Shown here in pieces: positions 13,435 through 19,911 of a DNA stretch of 19,911 nucleotides. The notes under the pieces were generated by a model that saw only the letters and a list, made by a program, of their open reading frames with translations, made no database searches and was not told the DNA's origin. Every line of letters begins with the position of its first letter. Within the stretch, counting starts at the first letter, position 1. The position numbers and the translations under genes are program-made. The stretch is from Candidatus Cloacimonadota bacterium (GTDB lineage: Bacteria > Cloacimonadota > Cloacimonadia > Cloacimonadales > Cloacimonadaceae), in contig VGPI01000010.1 in assembly GCA_016875595.1 (NCBI GenBank), forward strand, positions 1 through 19,911. The letters are read 5' to 3'.

Positions 13435-13848
13435 TTACAATATCCTGCGCTTATACAGTTCAATGGTGGCTTTATCAGGTTTTTCCCCGGGTTTGAGCCG
13501 GCGGTTCAGCCGATCGAGCAGTTTACTACGCTGTTCGCTTTTACCAGCGGCTACAGTTACCATAAATAGTGAGCTTGCCAGGACCTGACCATCATCGGCA
13601 TATAGAGTCAGCAACAGCCTGTATTCCTGCTCCGAATCGGTCAGGTTGGTGATCCGAAAGCTGACCTCCACATATTGTTCCGCATAGTTGGATATCTGGA
13701 TATCTTCGATCCGGAGGGACTGGCTGGCTTGACGTTGGGCACAATTATGCACTAAGATACCCACCGCAACACCTATCACCGCCAGTAAAACCACCACATC
13801 TTTGAGAGGATACCTCCGAGGGAACTGCATTCTCTCGATCGCTGGCAT
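13435..13848 (-). CDS. Membrane-anchored small protein with beta-rich (FxLYD-like) domain
   Basis: The 137-aa product has a basic N-terminus (RRYPLKD), one membrane helix (about 17-34, VVVLLAVIGVAVGILVH) and a domain of ~80 residues with an Ig-like strand pattern (IEDIQISNYAEQYVEVSFRITNLTDSEQEYRLLLTLYADDGQVLASSLFMVTVAAGKSEQ). This resembles FxLYD-type domains that sit outside the inner membrane; the match is by pattern only. GGGAG lies 6 bp before the ATG. Its stop overlaps the translation start region of the histidine kinase with one base between, so the two are coupled. It may work with the soluble kinase, but no function is known. Confidence 0.75.
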   Translation of the reverse strand: MPAIERMQFPRRYPLKDVVVLLAVIGVAVGILVHNCAQRQASQSLRIEDIQISNYAEQYVEVSFRITNLTDSEQEYRLLLTLYADDGQVLASSLFMVTVAAGKSEQRSKLLDRLNRRLKPGEKPDKATIELYKRRIL

Positions 13849-13928
13849 TCAAACTCCCAGATTTTTTTATCTGTTACATATGCTAATCCGACACCTCACT
13901 TCTGGCAAGGCAATTTTGAAAAAAGTGC

Positions 13929-13934
13929 TTGACT
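13929..13934 (+). promoter_or_regulatory. TTGACT box, possible -35 element for the AMIN-HTH gene
   Basis: TTGACTGATTGG lies about 100 bp before the ATG at 14035, in the 186-bp divergent gap between this gene and the minus-strand kinase operon. No good -10 is seen. Confidence 0.2.
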
Positions 13935-14034
13935 GATTGGTCATGCTGCACTTCTTGGCAGTTACACGGAATTCACTCAATCTATGCTTGGTTGGAGCAT
14001 ATATGAAGTGAACCCTTGTAGCGGGAGGATAATA

Positions 14035-15114
14035 ATGAAGAGATTGACTGCTTGGATAGCGATATCTCTACTGATGACGATATCGCTGTATGCTGCCGGC
14101 ATTATTGCCATCAAAGCAAGTGACTACGAGAATGTAGTTACTCGAACCGTGATTACACTGGACAGCCCGGTCGAACCGGACATCCAGTCGAATCCCGATC
14201 AAAAGATCATCAGGATCAATCTGCCCGGGATCTCACCGGGCAGTATCAAACCCGATTACCGCCGCCTGAGCACAATCATCGATGCCATTGAGGTCTCTCC
14301 GGTAGCATCCGGATCAAACATAACGATCAAGACAATGGAACCATTCAAGCTGGAGCAACTCATCCTGCCCGATCCCCAGCGGATCGTTCTGGATATCTAT
14401 GCCCAACCATCCAAACCAGGAAGAACGGATCGACTGATCTTGGCCAGATTCCAGACCGACACAGGAAGGTACAGCAAAGCAGAGCGGGAATTACGTTCCC
14501 TTGCCCGTGATTACTCCAATGATCATGAGATCATCTATTATTGGGGAGCTCTGTTGATCAAACGCAAAAGCTATGAATTCGCTTCCGAAAAACTCACCAG
14601 CATACCCTCTGGCAGTTCATTTTATGCCCCAGCCCAAAAGCTCCTCCAGGAGATCCCCGGCGATCAAAGCAAAGCCGCTGCTGCTCCTGCCGCAATCCGG
14701 ACGCCCGAAAAACCTGCCCCGGATACACTTCCTGCCCAAGAGTCCCAATGTGCCAAGATAAAAGCAGTGCCGTCGCATTCCAGGATCGAGGGAGAGACCC
14801 TCCTGACCCGGATCGCCGAAGTTACCTATGATAATCTCATTATCTCGCTTCTGGTGTTTATCATCCTGATGATCATCCTAACCTGGCTGGGGATGCTGCA
14901 TCTGGCACGTCGTCAACCACCACCGAGATCTGACCGGGATGATGAGGAAGACCAGACCCTCTTTCTCGATGCCAAGACCCGCAAACAGATGGTCACCAAG
15001 CTCCTAAGCGACGGCTGGACGGTTCGTGAGATCGCCAGGGAACTCAAGCTCAGCGTCAAGGATGTGGAACAGATCGTCAAGATCTGCCAGATGAGCGGTC
15101 ATGATGAGCATTAA
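14035..15114 (+). CDS. Membrane protein with N-terminal AMIN domain and C-terminal helix-turn-helix
   Basis: The start at 14035 has a strong RBS (GGGAGG, 14023-14028); a longer frame to 13984 has none. The 359-aa product reads: signal sequence ~1-21; AMIN-like domain ~24-123 (periplasmic, often binds peptidoglycan or pilotin partners; pattern VVTRTVITLDSPVEPDI...RIVLDIYAQ); TPR-like helices ~132-207 (ARFQTDTGRYSKAERELRSLA); Pro/Ala-rich linker ~208-250; membrane helix ~267-291; acidic cytoplasmic linker; and a helix-turn-helix ~322-350 (LLSDGWTVREIARELKLSVKDVEQIVKI), of the kind seen in sigma-region-4-like and DUF6115-like proteins. The HTH may bind DNA or simply be a small interaction helix pair. 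The stop overlaps the start of the next gene by 14 bp, so translation is coupled. The architecture is clear; the function is not. Confidence 0.8.
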   Translation: MKRLTAWIAISLLMTISLYAAGIIAIKASDYENVVTRTVITLDSPVEPDIQSNPDQKIIRINLPGISPGSIKPDYRRLSTIIDAIEVSPVASGSNITIKTMEPFKLEQLILPDPQRIVLDIYAQPSKPGRTDRLILARFQTDTGRYSKAERELRSLARDYSNDHEIIYYWGALLIKRKSYEFASEKLTSIPSGSSFYAPAQKLLQEIPGDQSKAAAAPAAIRTPEKPAPDTLPAQESQCAKIKAVPSHSRIEGETLLTRIAEVTYDNLIISLLVFIILMIILTWLGMLHLARRQPPPRSDRDDEEDQTLFLDAKTRKQMVTKLLSDGWTVREIARELKLSVKDVEQIVKICQMSGHDEH

Positions 15115-16681
15115 AAGAACGGTCTGCTACGGGCTGTTCATCATCCTGCTTGGTATAACTCCATCCGTGATTCACGCTTATCTGCGTCCGGAATCGGGGT
15201 TTTATCCGCAGATCAGATCACAGATCAAACACAGCTTCCTCCAGGAAAACGACACCTATCGCATTGATCGGATCACTCCGGCAGAACCCGGACTGCATCA
15301 TCCCTTTCACGGTCTTCGGGATCTCGGCGATGCCATCGCAGAGTATTTCAGTCCGGGTGATCCCCAAAGCGCCATGTGCCTTTATTCCGTGAATGATGAA
15401 GGGCTCAAGCTCCATACCGAGATGAACGTCATCGCCGGGGGCGATCTCTTCCAGCATGACGATTATGACTACTCTTTCCTCTACAAGGGCATCAGGTTCA
15501 ATACCTACATCCTGAAAGGCATTGAGGAAAAGCACTCCAGCGTTTATGACGGTTTCGGCATGAGAGCGCTGTGGTGGAATGGTGGATTCTGGGGTGATCT
15601 GAACGGCATTCTCGCTTCTCCCCTGGTCGATGGTTACTATAAACACAACGAATCCCGCATCGATATCGACAACCTCACCGCCGACATCTACTACAATCAT
15701 CCCCGCTTCACGCTTGCCATCGGACGCGGCAGATTCCAGACCGGCAACAGTATCTCCGGCAGCATCATTCTCAATGACACCTGCAACGACTATGGTTACT
15801 TCCTGGCAGAGGGCTTTACCGGTCCATTCACTCTTTCCTTCATGCACGGTTCCCTGATCGCAGATAGTATCCTGGCTCTGTATGACAACGCCAGCGTTAA
15901 CCATAAAAACCTGCCGGATAAATACATAGCAACACACCAGATCACTTATGAGACCGGTGATCGCTGGCGCCTCTTTGCCGGAGAGACCATCATCTACGGC
16001 AAACGCGGGCTGGAAATCAACTATCTCTTGCCACACACCTTCTGGCGAGTGACCGAGCATAATCAACACGACCGGGACAACGTCCTTATCTATGCCGGCG
16101 GCTCTTTCCGTCCCCATCCCCGGGTCCTGCTCTATGGACAGGCGTTTCTGGACGAACTCCGCTATGCCGAACTCTTTGGCAACTGGTGGGGCAATAAATA
16201 TGCCCTGCAGGGAGGCATCAATCTTTTACTCGCCAATCCCGCCGTTCTCCACAATCAAGCGCCACAGATCACGTTGGAGGTCAGTGCTGTGCGTCCCTGG
16301 TCTTACACCCACTATCTGGACTACAATAAATACTCTCACGACCGCCGGTCCCTGGGATATCCCAAAGGTGCAAACCTGCTCGACCTCTCCTGCGAATTGA
16401 ATCTCCCCCTGTTGAAAACGCTGCGGTGGGACAGCCATGCTTCCTATACCAAACAAGGCAGCACTGGCAATAACTATTCCCTGAATTATGCCCACCTGAT
16501 CCCCGATATCGACACCACTCAAACGCGCTGGTTCGAAGGTAATGTGACCAAAACCCTGAAACTGACCAGCAACCTTGCCTTCGCCGGAATGGCGCACCAC
16601 CGCTTTTTAATCGGGATCACTTCAACCTACGTCATCAACTGGAAACACGCCATTTTCGGCTCCTGGCAGATGTCTTTCTAA
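15101..16681 (+). CDS. Outer-membrane beta-barrel protein, Wzi (capsule assembly)-like
   Basis: The 526-aa product starts with a signal peptide (MMSIKRTVCYGLFIILLGITPSVIHA) and has no further membrane helices. The rest is typical of a large barrel: alternating aromatic strands, many Tyr/Asn/Gly turns and a C-terminal Phe (SWQMSF). Segments such as LAIGRGRFQTGNSISGSIIL, GFTGPFTLSFMHG, YGKRGLEINYLLPHTF and NKYALQGGINLL resemble capsule-assembly Wzi-family proteins, by recognition of pattern rather than search. Wzi anchors capsular polysaccharide at the surface; here no capsule genes are adjacent, so the ligand is uncertain. ATGs at 15101 and 15104 are both possible. The start overlaps the end of the AMIN-HTH gene and a palindromic repeat begins 17 bp after the stop. 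Confidence 0.65.
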   Translation: MMSIKRTVCYGLFIILLGITPSVIHAYLRPESGFYPQIRSQIKHSFLQENDTYRIDRITPAEPGLHHPFHGLRDLGDAIAEYFSPGDPQSAMCLYSVNDEGLKLHTEMNVIAGGDLFQHDDYDYSFLYKGIRFNTYILKGIEEKHSSVYDGFGMRALWWNGGFWGDLNGILASPLVDGYYKHNESRIDIDNLTADIYYNHPRFTLAIGRGRFQTGNSISGSIILNDTCNDYGYFLAEGFTGPFTLSFMHGSLIADSILALYDNASVNHKNLPDKYIATHQITYETGDRWRLFAGETIIYGKRGLEINYLLPHTFWRVTEHNQHDRDNVLIYAGGSFRPHPRVLLYGQAFLDELRYAELFGNWWGNKYALQGGINLLLANPAVLHNQAPQITLEVSAVRPWSYTHYLDYNKYSHDRRSLGYPKGANLLDLSCELNLPLLKTLRWDSHASYTKQGSTGNNYSLNYAHLIPDIDTTQTRWFEGNVTKTLKLTSNLAFAGMAHHRFLIGITSTYVINWKHAIFGSWQMSF

Positions 16682-16698
16682 ATTCGGTCTTACCTCTT

Positions 16699-16792
16699 TC
16701 CTCCTTGCTTCATTACCTTAGTATAACCTTAGTATAACCTTACGATTGTAAGGTTATACTAAGGTTATACTAAGGTAATGAAGCAAGGAGGA
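16699..16792. repeat. 94-bp palindrome, copy 3 of intergenic hairpin family
   Basis: The perfect 45-bp arms 16699-16743 and 16748-16792 enclose a 4-nt centre (GATT). Sequence and length match the copy at 7723-7816, with tandem CCTTAGTATAA units and ends TCCTCCTTGC/GCAAGGAGGA. It differs by a paired change (T16714 and A16777 here; C7738 and G7801 there), the centre bases and one end base. It starts 17 bp past the stop of the barrel-protein gene. Confidence 0.95.
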
Positions 16793-16986
16793 GGCAGATA
16801 AAATCACCCATGACAGGCACTGAAAGAACACCGGAAGATCCCTGAAAGATCATTGAAATGCAATCTTTGAGATACAGATGGTCTTTAATCTGGTTGGACG
16901 CAACTGGAAGTCAGTGATAAATGTAGATATTTCAAATCATTAGAGTCGAATCATGGGATCCTAAATCGGAATCGGGCAAAAAAGGT

Positions 16987-16992
16987 TTGACA
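16987..16992 (+). promoter_or_regulatory. TTGACA box, possible -35 element for the VOR operon
   Basis: TTGACAGAATA lies 61 bp before the first ATG of the operon and shares ten bases (TTGACAGAAT) with the box before secG. No -10 match is found at standard spacing. Confidence 0.35.
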
Positions 16993-17052
16993 GAATAGAG
17001 CAGTTTCAGACCCTGCTGCTGACATGAAATAATCCATGGAAGGAGCGCAACC

Positions 17053-17256
17053 ATGCCAAGAATGACGGTTGACCCAACTTATTGCAAAGGATGTGGTTTG
17101 TGCATAGCAGCGTGCCCGAAGAAGATCATCCGGTTTTCGGATAATATCAATGCCAAGGGTTACCACTATGCCGAGTGTTTTAATCAGGACAGTTGTATTG
17201 CCTGTAAAATGTGTTATGTGACCTGCCCGGATGTGGCGATCACGATCGAGAAGTGA
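17053..17256 (+). CDS. 2-oxoacid:ferredoxin oxidoreductase, ferredoxin-like delta subunit
   Basis: This 67-aa electron-transfer subunit carries two [4Fe-4S] clusters. The first motif is CKGCGLCIAACP (Cys11, 14, 17, 21) and the second CIACKMCYVTCP (Cys48, 51, 54, 58); an extra Cys42 lies between them. Electrons from the thiamine-bound intermediate in the catalytic subunits pass through such clusters to ferredoxin. It is the first gene of a four-gene operon (delta, alpha, beta, gamma), with AAGGAG (17040-17045) as RBS and the alpha-subunit ATG 7 bp after its stop. The identity follows from the motif spacing and the operon. By itself it could be any bacterial-type ferredoxin. Confidence 0.93.
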   Translation: MPRMTVDPTYCKGCGLCIAACPKKIIRFSDNINAKGYHYAECFNQDSCIACKMCYVTCPDVAITIEK

Positions 17257-17263
17257 GGGTAAA

Positions 17264-18343
17264 ATGAGCAAAGTATTGATGAAAGGCAATGAAGCCGTGG
17301 CCGAAGCGGCAATTCGGGCGGGTTGCAGATTGTATTTTGCCTATCCGATCACTCCTCAGAGTGAATTGATCGAGTATATGGCAAAAATGATGCCCAAAGT
17401 GGGCGGCACCTTTATCCAGGCAGAGAGCGAAGTGGCTGCGATCAATATGGTTTATGGCGCTGCCGGGGCTGGCAAACGCGTGATGACCTCTTCTTCCTCA
17501 CCGGGAATATCGCTCAAAATGGAAGGGATCTCCTATTGCGCCGGAGCCCAATTGCCCGCCGTGATCGTCAACGTCCAACGCGGTGGTCCGGGATTGGGAG
17601 ACATCCAACCGGCTCAAGCGGACTATTTTCAAGCCACCAAGGGCGGCGGTCATGGCGATTACCGGTTGATCGTTCTGGCGCCGAGTACGGTGCAGGAATT
17701 TGCCGATATGGCAGCCGATGCGCTGGATCTGGCGTATAAATACCGCAATCCGGTCATGATCCTCTCCGACGGGATGCTGGGTCAGATGATGGAACCGGTG
17801 GAATTCCGTCCGGCAAAGACCGAAGAGGAGGTGCAAGAGCTTGCCAAACAGCACGAAAATTGGTGCATCTGTCCCAATGAGGATGGTGTAAACCGGCATC
17901 ATCATGAGATCAATTCACTGGAGATCGATCCGCTGGTACTGGAAAAACACGTGAACAATCTATTTGTGAAATATGCTGAAATCGAGCAGCACGAAGTGCG
18001 CTGTGAAGAGTATAACATCAACGGGGACAACGAGATCCTTTGCGTGGCGTTTGGCACTGCTTCCCGCATTGTCAAATCCGCCATCAATGATCTGAAAACC
18101 GAAGGCAAAAGCGTCGGCTTGATCCGTCCCATCACACTATGGCCTTATCCGTATGAATGCGTCGCCCGAGCTTTGCACAAGAACGTGAGACAGGTCTATG
18201 TCTTTGAATTGAACAAGGGTCAGATGCTGGATGACGTTAAGATCGCCGTCGCCGGGAGATGTGATGTCAAATTCTGGGGCAAAGTCGGCGGGATCATCTT
18301 TACTCCCGGCGAGATCAAAGAAAAACTGCTGGAATGCTTTTGA
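17264..18343 (+). CDS. vorB: 2-ketoisovalerate-type ferredoxin oxidoreductase alpha subunit (VorB-like)
   Basis: This is the pyrimidine-domain subunit of a CoA-dependent 2-oxoacid:ferredoxin oxidoreductase, which turns a 2-oxoacid, CoA and oxidised ferredoxin into acyl-CoA, CO2 and reduced ferredoxin. The 359-aa product opens VLMKGNEAVAEAAIRAGC and has YPITPQSELIEYM (~27-39), QAESEVAAINMVYGAAGAG (~52-70; a conserved Glu helps activate thiamine), TSSSSPGISLKMEGISY (~75-91) and GGPGLGDIQPAQADYFQA. These segments match the VorB branch (branched-chain 2-oxoacids) better than pyruvate enzymes. A frame extending to 17231 overlaps the preceding gene and has no RBS; the ATG at 17264 follows GAGGG. 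Exact substrate preference remains inferred. Confidence 0.9.
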   Translation: MSKVLMKGNEAVAEAAIRAGCRLYFAYPITPQSELIEYMAKMMPKVGGTFIQAESEVAAINMVYGAAGAGKRVMTSSSSPGISLKMEGISYCAGAQLPAVIVNVQRGGPGLGDIQPAQADYFQATKGGGHGDYRLIVLAPSTVQEFADMAADALDLAYKYRNPVMILSDGMLGQMMEPVEFRPAKTEEEVQELAKQHENWCICPNEDGVNRHHHEINSLEIDPLVLEKHVNNLFVKYAEIEQHEVRCEEYNINGDNEILCVAFGTASRIVKSAINDLKTEGKSVGLIRPITLWPYPYECVARALHKNVRQVYVFELNKGQMLDDVKIAVAGRCDVKFWGKVGGIIFTPGEIKEKLLECF

Positions 18344-18354
18344 GGGAGGTAATA

Positions 18355-19104
18355 ATGGAAACTATCGCAAGCAGACCCCTGTCCCTGACCAAAACGCCGT
18401 TTCACTACTGTCCCGGATGCCTGCACGGCGTGGCGCACCGGTTGATCGCAGAAGCGGTGGATGAAAACGGACTTAGAAATGTGATGACGGGCATCGCGCC
18501 GGTTGGCTGCTCGGTCTTTGCTTATAAATTCTTTGATTTTGATATGGCAGAGGCAGCGCATGGCAGAGCACCGGCTGTCGCCACCGGCATCAAGCGTGCC
18601 CGGCCCGAGATGCATGTCTTTACCTATCAAGGCGATGGTGATCTCGCAGCAATTGGCACCGCGGAGATCATCCATGCCGCCAATCGGGGTGAACATATCA
18701 GCGTCTTCTTCGTCAACAACGCCATTTATGGCATGACCGGCGGGCAAATGGCACCGACCACTCTGCCGGAAATGAAGACGACCACCTCGCCCTATGGACG
18801 TAAGGTGGATGACATGGGTCACCCGATCCGGATGTGTGAACTTATGGCTACGCTGGTGGCTCCTTACTACATTGAACGCGTATCGCTCTTGAGTCCGGCG
18901 GATATTATCAAAGCCAAAAAAGCCGTGGCTAAGGCGATCAAATATAATAAGGAAGAACGGGGCTTCACCTTTGTGGAGATCATCTCGACCTGCCCGACCA
19001 ATTGGGGCATCGATCCGATCAAAGCACGGGACTGGGCAAAGGACAATATGCTGCCTTTCTTCAAACCGAACTGCTTCCGGGATCGTGGCGAGGGAGTGGA
19101 ATAA
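18355..19104 (+). CDS. 2-oxoacid:ferredoxin oxidoreductase beta subunit, thiamine-diphosphate binding
   Basis: This 249-aa subunit holds the diphosphate side of the cofactor. It has CPGC (19-22), a loop that binds near the cofactor in this family, and the TPP motif starting GDGD (93-96) and ending in NN (121-122) followed by AIYGMTGGQMAPTT, which binds Mg2+ and the diphosphate. A further fragment, STCPTNWGI, is typical of KorB/VorA proteins. The ATG at 18355 is preferred over one at 18334 because GAGGGAGG (18342-18349) is placed correctly for it. It starts 11 bp after the alpha subunit stop and overlaps the next start by one base (TAATG). It is the VorA/KorB-equivalent subunit; naming differs between organisms. 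Confidence 0.93.
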   Translation: METIASRPLSLTKTPFHYCPGCLHGVAHRLIAEAVDENGLRNVMTGIAPVGCSVFAYKFFDFDMAEAAHGRAPAVATGIKRARPEMHVFTYQGDGDLAAIGTAEIIHAANRGEHISVFFVNNAIYGMTGGQMAPTTLPEMKTTTSPYGRKVDDMGHPIRMCELMATLVAPYYIERVSLLSPADIIKAKKAVAKAIKYNKEERGFTFVEIISTCPTNWGIDPIKARDWAKDNMLPFFKPNCFRDRGEGVE

Positions 19105-19646
19105 TGAAAAAGGAAATGATCTGTGCCGGTTTCGGAGGACAAGGCGTTCTCACCATCGGCAAATTTATCGCGCAAGCTGCTATGCAGGAAGGAAAGGAAG
19201 TGTCATGGCTGCCTTCCTATGGTCCTGAAATGCGTGGTGGAACAGCAAATGTCTCTGTCGTCGTCTCCGATACCACGATCGCCTCTCCCATTGTCAGTCA
19301 GGCGGATATTCTGGTGGCGCTCAACCAGCCCTCGCTGGACAAGTTTGGACCCAATGTCCGCCCGGGAGGACTGATCATTATCAATACCGATATGTGCCCG
19401 CATGGGATCAAACGCGAAGACGTGGTCAAGATCAATGCCCCGATGTCCGAGATCGCGAAGGAACTGGGTAGTTTGAGAGTGCTCAATATGCTTGCCATCG
19501 GCGTCATTATCGGCACGACTGGAATGGTCAGTTATGAAACCATTGAGGAGGATCTGGAGTCCTTCCTCCAAGCCAAGAACCCCGACCTATTGGAACAAAA
19601 TATTGCCGCGGTAAAGCGCGGCATCATGATCGGTAATTCCAAGTAG
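19104..19646 (+). CDS. 2-oxoacid:ferredoxin oxidoreductase gamma subunit
   Basis: The 180-aa product is the Rossmann-like gamma subunit (POR/KOR gamma domain) that contributes to CoA handling and assembly. It begins EMICAGFGGQGVLTIGKFIAQAA (nucleotide-fold glycine loop GFGGQGV, ~9-15), then SWLPSYGPEMRGGTANVSVV (~34-53), and later NMLAIGVIIGTTGMVSYETIEEDL near the C-terminus, all typical of the family. The ATG overlaps the beta-subunit stop (TAATG), so translation is coupled. A frame to 19002 exists but runs inside the beta-subunit gene and is not used. It completes the delta-alpha-beta-gamma operon and is followed by a strong terminator. Confidence 0.93.
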   Translation: MKKEMICAGFGGQGVLTIGKFIAQAAMQEGKEVSWLPSYGPEMRGGTANVSVVVSDTTIASPIVSQADILVALNQPSLDKFGPNVRPGGLIIINTDMCPHGIKREDVVKINAPMSEIAKELGSLRVLNMLAIGVIIGTTGMVSYETIEEDLESFLQAKNPDLLEQNIAAVKRGIMIGNSK

Positions 19647-19675
19647 ATACCTGTAAAGAACAACCGGACATATTG

Positions 19676-19707
19676 GAGCGGTGCATTTATGGCACCGCTC
19701 ATCTTTT
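19676..19707 (+). terminator. Rho-independent terminator of the VOR operon
   Basis: GAGCGGTGC (19676-19684) pairs perfectly with GCACCGCTC (19692-19700) around 7 nt, followed by ATCTTTT. It lies 30 bp past the gamma-subunit stop. Confidence 0.88.
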
Positions 19708-19740
19708 GTATCAGTTCAAAAGGCAAGATACAGAAAAAAC

Positions 19741-19763
19741 TTGACGGTTTGATTTCCCGTCAA
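19741..19763. promoter_or_regulatory. TTGACGG-N9-CCGTCAA dyad upstream of the last gene
   Basis: A perfect 7-bp inverted repeat (19741-19747 and 19757-19763) lies 51 bp before the ATG at 19815. Its left half reads like the TTGAC box seen before other genes. It has no T-tract, so it is more likely an operator or part of a promoter than a terminator. Confidence 0.3.
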
Positions 19764-19814
19764 TCGAATGGCACCCGGTTACTTTTCAGGATCAATCGTG
19801 GATAAGGAGATGTT

Positions 19815-19911
19815 ATGCGCAGGATAGTCAGTGTTGTGCTGCTGATGATGGTGTTGGGCAGTTTATCGTCAATTGTGGTCGAGACGGCGTCGCTGCAAAA
19901 CTTCCTTCTTT
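19815..19911 (+). CDS. Start of a secreted or envelope protein (truncated by window end)
   Basis: Only 32 codons are visible. The frame begins MRRIVSVVLLMMVLGSLSS, with a basic n-region and a hydrophobic core typical of a signal peptide, then VVETASLQNFLL. AAGGAG (19804-19809) lies 5 bp before the ATG, and a terminator of the previous operon lies upstream, so this is a new transcription unit. An overlapping ATG at 19810 is in another frame and stops at once. The mature protein cannot be identified. Confidence 0.65.
   Translation, partial: MRRIVSVVLLMMVLGSLSSIVVETASLQNFLL

Larger units (their letters stand above)
16682..17052. other. 371-bp intergenic region upstream of the VOR operon
   Basis: This contains the palindrome at 16699-16792 and a TTGACA box at 16987-16992. 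Bases 16800-16980 show no coding frame with an RBS and no clear hairpin. A short possible stem AGCAG/CTGCT (16999-17017) is too weak to call. Confidence 0.6.

Noticed and set aside
13984..14034. Upstream ATG for the AMIN-HTH gene
   Set aside because: No RBS is present and it would place a non-signal segment before a clear signal sequence; the ATG at 14035 has GGGAGG.
15218..16117. Minus-strand 299-codon open frame inside the barrel-protein gene
   Set aside because: It is antisense to a frame with a signal peptide and barrel pattern; the translation is low-information and no promoter or RBS is visible.
17231..17263. Upstream start for the VorB-like gene
   Set aside because: It overlaps the ferredoxin subunit in another frame and has no RBS; the family N-terminus begins at the ATG at 17264.

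Overview
The window looks like chromosome of a Gram-negative, probably anaerobic, amino-acid-fermenting bacterium of the FCB group. A Cloacimonadota-like member is my best guess, by inference only. The reasons are: a secreted protein ending in an NYPNPFNPST-type C-terminal sorting domain; several outer-membrane barrel proteins; and a ferredoxin-dependent branched-chain 2-oxoacid oxidoreductase (VorB-type) with glycine/threonine enzymes. There is no phage, transposase, CRISPR array or rRNA in the window.

Layout. 1-589 is the 3' end of a secreted FN3-like protein with a sorting domain, followed by a rho-independent terminator and an imperfect long palindrome. 970-1423 is secG followed by a tRNA-Leu whose anticodon reads AAG. 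1429-4094 (minus) is kbl - rsmI - HAD phosphatase, tightly packed. A minus-strand terminator (about 4171-4205) separates this from an upstream minus operon, acsA - acyl carrier protein - second Kbl-like alpha-oxoamine synthase (4237-7467). A 477-bp divergent intergenic region holds a nested hairpin, a near-perfect 94-bp palindrome and putative promoters. 7945-11433 is lepA plus an Omp85-like protein. 11657-11818 is a 53-aa lipoprotein gene with its own RBS and terminator. 11889-13848 (minus) is a small membrane-anchored protein translationally coupled to a soluble PAS/hybrid histidine kinase. 14035-16681 is an AMIN-TM-HTH protein overlapping an outer-membrane barrel (Wzi-like) gene. A second copy of the 94-bp palindrome follows. 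17053-19646 is a complete four-subunit 2-oxoacid:ferredoxin oxidoreductase operon ending in a clear terminator. A signal-peptide protein starts at 19815 and runs off the window.

How the parts fit. VOR (2-oxoacid to acyl-CoA plus reduced ferredoxin), AcsA (acid to acyl-CoA) and Kbl (acetyl-CoA plus glycine to 2-amino-3-ketobutyrate) all handle short acyl-CoAs and fit amino-acid metabolism. The envelope genes (SecG, Omp85, Wzi-like barrel, AMIN protein, lipoprotein, sorting-domain protein) form the other theme.

The most unusual signals are: (a) the tRNA-Leu with A at the wobble position, in a secG-tRNA-Leu arrangement also known in E. coli; (b) a family of intergenic palindromes whose two best copies differ by a matched pair of substitutions on opposite arms; (c) the acsA-ACP-oxoamine synthase operon, which looks like a small acyl-activation and condensation pathway of unknown product; (d) a TTGAC box that recurs upstream of most transcription units without a recognisable -10 box.
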